Source of the DNA: Dehalococcoidales bacterium
Lineage (GTDB): Bacteria; Chloroflexota; Dehalococcoidia; Dehalococcoidales; JAUXAE01
Length of the DNA: 10,821 nt
Assembly: GCA_030620035.1 (NCBI GenBank)
Contig: JAUXAE010000028.1
Span: 1 to 10,821, forward strand
Reading direction: 5' to 3'
The notes under the pieces were generated by a model. That model made no database searches. It was not told where the DNA came from and was given only the letters and a program-made list of their open reading frames with translations. Below are positions 7,267 to 10,821 of the stretch, piece by piece. The position numbers and the translations under genes are program-made. Position 1 is the first letter of the stretch, and every line of letters begins with the position of its first letter.

Positions 7267-8112
7267 CTAGGCAAGCCCCTTCTCCCTCAGTGCTACAGCT
7301 AAGATGCCTGGCCCGCCGTGCACTCCCAACCCGGGTCCAAGCCTGGCTAATATTGTGCGCTCTTTAGGGAATATAGAACTCGTACGCTCAATGAGGGCCT
7401 GCGCTTCATCAGGTGTAGTGCTATACAAAATGGCCAAATCCTGAATTTCTGTGGCATTCTTCACAAAATCCAATAATCTGTCCACGCCCTTAGAACGGGC
7501 CCGAACCCGGCCAGAAGGCATTAACTCTCCATCTCTTACTGTAAGCAGGGGCTTCACGCTTAATACTGATCCTACTAGTCCACTCGCCTTTCCAACTCGC
7601 CCACCTTTAACTAGATATTTCATTGTATCGAAGAGGATAAGCAAATGCACGTTAGGAATAATCTTACCTAACTCCTCCACTATCTGCTGCAGACTCATTC
7701 CGGACTTAGCCATTTTAGAGGCCTGTATAACTGTCAGCCCAACAGCAATTGATACTGTCTGCGAGTCGACTATCTCAATGGGGCATCGGTCCCCTACCAT
7801 TTTCTTGCCCTGTACTGCCGAGTTATAAGTACCGCTCAATATACTGGTGATATGAATAGAAATAATACCGTCAGCATCCTTCGACAGTTTATCGTAGACG
7901 CTAGCAAAATCCTGCGGGGTTGGCTGCGTCGTGTTGGGATGGACAGGGTCATGCAATAACCTCTGGTAAAACTCATCTTCACTAATATCCACCCGGTCAC
8001 GGTAGACCTCATCCCCAAATCGCAGGTATACCGGCACCACTGTAACATCCAGTTCCTCGGTTAACACGGCTGGCAGGTCAGCAGCACTGTCAGTAACAAT
8101 TTTAATACTCAT
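7267..8112 (-). CDS. DegV family fatty-acid-binding protein
   Basis: 281 residues, full length for the family. DegV (FakB-type) proteins bind a fatty acid and, with the kinase FakA in organisms that have it, present it for phosphorylation. Motifs in order are IVTDSAADLP (5-14), the head-group site TTQPTPQDF (61-69), IHITSILSGTYNSA (86-99), IVDSQTVS (114-121), YLVKGGRVGKASG (166-178), KPLL (187-190) and the C-terminal GPGLGVHGGPG (259-269). The T/S residues near 61-62 and S93 are the expected carboxylate ligands by family comparison. The ATG is preceded by AGGAAAGG at 11 nt. The upstream DNA carries a duplicated promoter-like repeat. No fakA partner is visible in the window. An acyl carrier protein gene lies 2.6 kb away, but the link may be chance. 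Confidence 0.93.
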   Translation of the reverse strand: MSIKIVTDSAADLPAVLTEELDVTVVPVYLRFGDEVYRDRVDISEDEFYQRLLHDPVHPNTTQPTPQDFASVYDKLSKDADGIISIHITSILSGTYNSAVQGKKMVGDRCPIEIVDSQTVSIAVGLTVIQASKMAKSGMSLQQIVEELGKIIPNVHLLILFDTMKYLVKGGRVGKASGLVGSVLSVKPLLTVRDGELMPSGRVRARSKGVDRLLDFVKNATEIQDLAILYSTTPDEAQALIERTSSIFPKERTILARLGPGLGVHGGPGILAVALREKGLA

Positions 8113-8139
8113 TGAATAAAAAACCTTTCCTAGCCACAG

Positions 8140-8180
8140 CTATTAAGTTACTCAGGCTGGATTATACCATACTAATCATG
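8140..8180 (-). promoter_or_regulatory. degV promoter, proximal copy of a 41-bp direct repeat
   Basis: On the minus strand this unit contains TGGTATAAT: TATAAT is the complement of 8161-8166 with a TGn extension. The predicted start near 8153 leaves a leader of about 40 nt before the degV ATG. A small dyad GATTA (8160-8164) / TAATC (8173-8177) overlaps the -10 and could be an operator (inference). Confidence 0.6.
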
Positions 8181-8215
8181 TCATTAGATAAAAATCCCCC
8201 CTTTCTCAGCAATGA

Positions 8216-8256
8216 CTATTAACGTACTCAGGCTGGATTATACCATACTAATCATG
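8216..8256 (-). promoter_or_regulatory. degV upstream promoter, distal copy of the 41-bp direct repeat
   Basis: 39 of 41 positions match the copy at 8140-8180; the last 32 bp (8225-8256) are identical. It repeats the extended -10 TGGTATAAT (TATAAT is the complement of 8237-8242) and the overlapping dyad. A TTTACA stands 15 nt upstream of this -10, a short but possible -35. The copies are exactly 76 bp apart. Confidence 0.55.
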
Positions 8257-8387
8257 GTGTAAACATCGGGCCACATTTAGCCAGATTGTTCAAGGGCGTT
8301 CGTAATCTGCCAGCAACCTTTCAATCCTTTCCCAAGAAGAAAAGACTTTATTCACTATTGCTGCCGAGCCTTCTTCCGATAGGTCTC

Positions 8388-9428
8388 CTAAGTCATTTCC
8401 CTTACAAGAAGCTCGATACGGTTCAGTGCCTCGTCTATGTCGGCTACACTGATCATTCGGTGGGTGACGGCCCGCACCTTCCATCCGCCAAGACCACCGA
8501 TCTTAACACCACGCTTCGTCATCTGCTGGATGAATTCAGGAATTGTAATGGTAGTCGGGGGCTCAAATATGACAATGTTGGTCTGAAACCTCTCTGGTTG
8601 AATGGTGATGCCGGGGATATTGGCTAGTCCATATGCCAGGCGCCGGGCAGTAGCGTGGTCCTCAGTGAGACGATTGACCATTTTCTCAAGAGCAACGATG
8701 CCGGCAGCAGCAATGACCCCCGCTTGGCGCATTCCCCCTCCCACCATTCTACGCCACTTGCGTGCCCTCTCCACAAATTCCCGAGACCCACAGAGGAGAG
8801 AACCTACAGGAGCGCTGAGGTTTTTGGATAGACAGAAGCAGACAGAATCAGCGGGCTTAGCCAGCTCACTGGCGGGCACATTTAGGGCAACGGCAGCGTT
8901 GAAGATACGTGCCCCATCCAGGTGGACCCTAAGCCTATGTTGGTGGGCGAGTCCAGCGATAGCAGATGTGTATTCAGGAGTGAGGACAGCGCCACCACAG
9001 CGGTTATGGGTGTTCTCCAGGCAAAGAAGGGTCGTCGGCGGAAAGTGAATGTTTTCCGGCCGGATGGCTTCCTCTACGGCATAAGGGTTTATCCGACCAT
9101 CCTGCTCGTTGGGAACAGTGCGCATGACAACCCCTCCCAGGGCTGACGCGCCTCCCACTTCGTACCATAACATATGGGACTCGCTGCCCAGAAGAATCTC
9201 TTCACCAGGGTGAGTGTGGGTCAGGACGGCTAGGAGGTTACTCATAATGCCGCTGGGTGTAAAGAGGGCGGATTCCTTCCCCATCATGTGGGCAGCCAGC
9301 TCCTCAAGACGATTCACGGTGGGGTCCTCTCTGCTGACATCATCACCCACCTCGGCTTCATACATGGCTCGGCGCATCTCCTCTGTGGGTAGGGTTTTCG
9401 TATCGCTGCGCAGGTCGATAACCTTCAC
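8388..9428 (-). CDS. ltaE: Low-specificity L-threonine aldolase (PLP enzyme)
   Basis: Cleaves L-threonine or L-allo-threonine to glycine and acetaldehyde; a fold-type I pyridoxal-phosphate enzyme of the cytoplasm. With the start chosen it has 346 residues, the normal length. The N-terminus VIDLRSDTKTLPTEEMRRAM and EVGDDV are diagnostic. Further on are SGIMSNLLA, the ESH cofactor-stacking His, LENTHNRCGG, HLDGARIFNAA (Asp171), and the PLP lysine K202 in CLSKNLSAPVGS, then RRMVGGGMRQAG and VRAVTH. I place the start at GTG 9428, with GGAGG 5 nt upstream; an in-frame ATG at 9464 would add 12 residues but has no ribosome binding site and extends past the family N-terminus. The usual SKGL next to the lysine is SKNL here. 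Related beta-eliminating lyases are less likely. Confidence 0.92.
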   Translation of the reverse strand: MKVIDLRSDTKTLPTEEMRRAMYEAEVGDDVSREDPTVNRLEELAAHMMGKESALFTPSGIMSNLLAVLTHTHPGEEILLGSESHMLWYEVGGASALGGVVMRTVPNEQDGRINPYAVEEAIRPENIHFPPTTLLCLENTHNRCGGAVLTPEYTSAIAGLAHQHRLRVHLDGARIFNAAVALNVPASELAKPADSVCFCLSKNLSAPVGSLLCGSREFVERARKWRRMVGGGMRQAGVIAAAGIVALEKMVNRLTEDHATARRLAYGLANIPGITIQPERFQTNIVIFEPPTTITIPEFIQQMTKRGVKIGGLGGWKVRAVTHRMISVADIDEALNRIELLVREMT

Positions 9429-9433
9429 GAGGT

Positions 9434-9438
9434 CCTCC
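9434..9438 (-). promoter_or_regulatory. Ribosome binding site that decides the threonine aldolase start
   Basis: GGAGG on the minus strand, 5 nt before GTG at 9428. It favours this start over the in-frame ATG at 9464. Confidence 0.8.
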
Positions 9439-9555
9439 TCTCTTATTCGTTCTTTTCTTTGCATACTGCTGGCCTCTCAAAGACGGGAAGCAATACCTGG
9501 GGAGGTTGAGCCTGGGGGATTTTCCACGCAACCCTAATGGCTTTGATTAACTACC

Positions 9556-9584
9556 ATGATATGTCCATTACACCTGGTCGTCAA
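9556..9584 (-). promoter_or_regulatory. Predicted threonine aldolase promoter
   Basis: On the minus strand, TTGACG (complement of 9579-9584) and TATCAT (complement of 9556-9561) are separated by 17 nt; each hexamer matches consensus at 5 of 6 positions. The predicted start near 9549 gives a leader of about 120 nt, long for this window, with no riboswitch or T-box that I can recognise in it. Confidence 0.6.
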
Positions 9585-9645
9585 GCCCAGTTGATTCCGG
9601 AGGCAACTAAGGTAGCACTCATACATGGTACTCTAACTAGAAAAG

Positions 9646-9654
9646 TGGTACAAT
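9646..9654 (+). promoter_or_regulatory. Possible extended -10 promoter of the DUF4234 gene
   Basis: TGGTACAAT, a 5-of-6 -10 hexamer with a TGn extension. No -35 is evident. It would start transcription near 9661, about 38 nt before the ATG, which fits the AAAGGAGG ribosome binding site at 9684-9691. Confidence 0.4.
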
Positions 9655-9698
9655 CATTGGCGGGAGGTCAGGAACAGATATATAAAGGAGGTACTGAG

Positions 9699-10028
9699 AT
9701 GATAAAGTACAGGAATCCAGTCCTAGTCATTATTTTCAGTATAATCACCTTTGGAATCTACGCAATCTACTGGCTGGTGTCAACGACGAACGAACTCAGA
9801 AAAATAACAAGCTCGGCTCCGAACCCATGGCTCTTGCTACTGCTGTTGGTGCCATTAGTAAACATCTTTGTTGCTATATGGTACTACTGGAATTACAGTA
9901 AGGCGATCGAGGAAATTACAAGTTTTGACCATGTGCTGCTTTTTATCCTTTGGCTATTAGTCTCCATAGCAGCGATGGTAATAACACAGATCGAACTGAA
10001 TAAAAAAGCTGTCGCTAAAGCTACATAG
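9699..10028 (+). CDS. Small membrane protein, DUF4234-like
   Basis: 109 residues with three predicted membrane helices: about 7-27 (starting at RNPVLVIIFSIITFGIYAIY), 44-63 and 78-97. The N-terminal RNP followed by a helix containing SIITFGIYAIYWL is the hallmark of DUF4234 proteins, whose function is unknown. A conserved polar stretch (S-T-T-N-E-L) follows the first helix. I place the start at ATG 9699 because AAAGGAGG lies 7 nt before it. A longer in-frame reading from 9537 would add 54 residues that look non-coding and would place the family hallmark far from the N-terminus. It is divergent to the aldolase, and its stop lies just before the frameshifted gene on the same strand. Confidence 0.8.
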   Translation: MIKYRNPVLVIIFSIITFGIYAIYWLVSTTNELRKITSSAPNPWLLLLLLVPLVNIFVAIWYYWNYSKAIEEITSFDHVLLFILWLLVSIAAMVITQIELNKKAVAKAT

Positions 10029-10052
10029 TGGACTTGGCTAGCTTGTCCCCAA

Positions 10053-10677
10053 ATGTTCGTTGATAATGTAGTACGACTTCAATCTTCTAGTATATCCTTG
10101 AGACTAGCCATAGCTAAATCAGCTCTTTTGGTGAGCAAGAGCCCGCGTTGCCCAACTACCAGCTGCCGACTTTCATGACTCCATAAGGCTACACATTCCA
10201 CGAGGACTCCATGCTATATATGGCATTCGAAACCGTAGAGGCGTAGCTCATATAGGTGGTGATGTCAGCCCCAATCTTAGCGATTCGACTCTTGTAATAG
10301 CGACTTGTGATTGGATTATGACCGAACTTATCAGGCTGTACTATACATTCTCGTTAGAGGAAGCTCAGAAGCTAGTTGACTCTATTGTGGAGAGAAAAGC
10401 ACCTCTTATACAGGAATTTAGCGGTTATCTGGAAGTGCTTAACCCCAAACTAAGCGTTGCAAACAAAATCTTGGTTCTTCTCTATTATAGAGGCAAGGAA
10501 GGCGCATCAAATAAAGAATTACGGCAATGGGTGAAGACTAAATCAACTAGCCATATTCCAACGGCACTGAATAATCTGGAACACGAAAAAGGCTACGTAC
10601 ACCGTGATAATTCACAGAGTTTCATTACCCGAACTGGGATACGCTTTGTAGAAAACAGTATCCCCCTTCAAATTTAG
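10053..10677 (+). pseudogene. Frameshifted gene: HEPN-like motif plus C-terminal winged-helix-like domain
   Basis: An ATG-initiated ORF of 119 residues begins at 10318, but its frame stays open back to 10135 and this upstream part reads like protein: RVAQLPAADFHDSIRLHIPR, then AIYGIRNRRGVAHIGGDVSP, then DWIMTELIRLYYTF. No ATG, GTG or TTG exists in that frame between the TGA at 10132 and 10318. The N-terminus appears in another frame, from ATG 10053 (MFVDNVVRL, then SISLRLAIAKSALLVSKSPR). One +1 shift near 10135-10160 would join them into about 208 residues. RNRRGVAH fits the R-N-x5-H pattern of HEPN RNases (inference). The C-terminal part (from KLSVANKILVLLYYR to FITRTGIRFVEN) looks like a winged helix. 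Alternatives are a sequencing error or an intact shorter protein from 10318. Confidence 0.65.
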
Positions 10678-10710
10678 GACAACAGAGTTTCAATTATCCT
10701 AGAGTATGTG

Positions 10711-10744
10711 GGCAGTCTAAGAGGGGCGGAGCCCCTCTTTTTAA
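10711..10744 (+). terminator. Rho-independent terminator; second copy of the 34-nt repeat
   Basis: A perfect 9-bp stem AAGAGGGGC (10719-10727) / GCCCCTCTT (10731-10739) with a GGA loop and five Ts at 10738-10742. It differs from the copy at 7013-7046 only at one base in the left flank and in the loop. It ends plus-strand transcription after the frameshifted gene. On the minus strand it lies 13 nt past the acyl carrier protein stop but lacks a T run there. Confidence 0.82.
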
Positions 10745-10756
10745 TTTCTGTTTTTA

Positions 10757-10821
10757 TTAGCTGTCCTTGACGCCCTTGTCCTTGATGTAGTCAATGGCAT
10801 CCTGGACTGTTATTAACTTCT
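10757..10821 (-). CDS. acpP: Acyl carrier protein, C-terminal fragment
   Basis: The last 20 codons of a minus-strand gene that runs off the right edge. The peptide is KLITVQDAIDYIKDKGVKDS. The pattern (I/L)-x-T-V-x-D-A-(I/V)-x-Y-I is the fourth-helix ending of bacterial acyl carrier proteins, which carry growing acyl chains on a phosphopantetheine arm during fatty-acid synthesis. The serine attachment site lies outside the window, so the call rests on the C-terminus alone. Confidence 0.78.
   Translation of the reverse strand, partial: KLITVQDAIDYIKDKGVKDS

Noticed and set aside
7451..7828. 125-codon plus-strand frame
   Set aside because: Antisense to the well-conserved middle of degV; no ribosome binding site or family resemblance.
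8602..9146. Overlapping plus-strand frames of 148 and 74 codons
   Set aside because: Antisense to the threonine aldolase catalytic core, including the PLP lysine; no independent support.
9429..9549. Riboswitch or T-box in the roughly 120-nt threonine aldolase leader
   Set aside because: No T-box sequence, known aptamer core or terminator stem with a T run could be recognised.
9657..9686. TTGGCG and TATAAA as a promoter for the DUF4234 gene
   Set aside because: The -10 would overlap the ribosome binding site, so the transcript would start inside or after it.
9537..9698. N-terminal 54-residue extension of the DUF4234-like protein
   Set aside because: A strong AAAGGAGG site stands 7 nt before ATG 9699, the family hallmark begins there, and this stretch contains the predicted promoters of both flanking genes.

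Overview
The window looks like bacterial chromosome from the Chloroflexota, most plausibly the class Dehalococcoidia. This is inference from gene content (ProB with a PUA domain in a proB-proA order, a full-length Mfd, DegV, low-specificity threonine aldolase, acyl carrier protein), from the contrast between GC-rich housekeeping genes and AT-richer accessory genes, and from dispersed GC-rich hairpin repeats beside genes. No rRNA, tRNA, CRISPR array, transposase or recombinase was seen.

Left part (1-2042, all minus strand): a proline-biosynthesis operon read right to left. proB is followed after 15 nt by a small unknown gene, then by a second small gene that is a diverged paralogue of the first, then by a double-hairpin repeat, and then by the start of proA, which is cut by the window edge. 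Centre (2043-6998, plus strand): a compact divergent promoter region in which the proB and mfd -35 boxes overlap, then mfd (transcription-repair coupling factor), then a HEPN-domain gene with its own extended -10 promoter on the mfd stop codon. A strong terminator and a second hairpin follow.

Right part (6999-10821): degV and a threonine aldolase gene on the minus strand. A 41-bp direct repeat that carries an extended -10 promoter lies in front of degV. Divergent to the aldolase is a small three-helix membrane protein (DUF4234-like). Next to it is a gene that appears broken by a frameshift; it has an RNxxxxxH HEPN-like motif and a C-terminal winged-helix-like part. The window ends with a second copy of the terminator repeat and the last 20 codons of an acyl carrier protein gene on the minus strand.

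The housekeeping genes (proBA, mfd, acpP) are ordinary. The accessory content is what deserves a second look: two HEPN-type genes within 5 kb (one intact, one frameshifted), a tandem pair of unknown small genes inside the proBA operon, a duplicated degV promoter, and a repeat family built from two hairpins. Several promoters share a TGnTAnAAT (extended -10) form, which makes start-site predictions here more consistent than usual. I did not find a convincing complete new multi-gene system; the intact HEPN gene is the best single candidate for an undescribed function.
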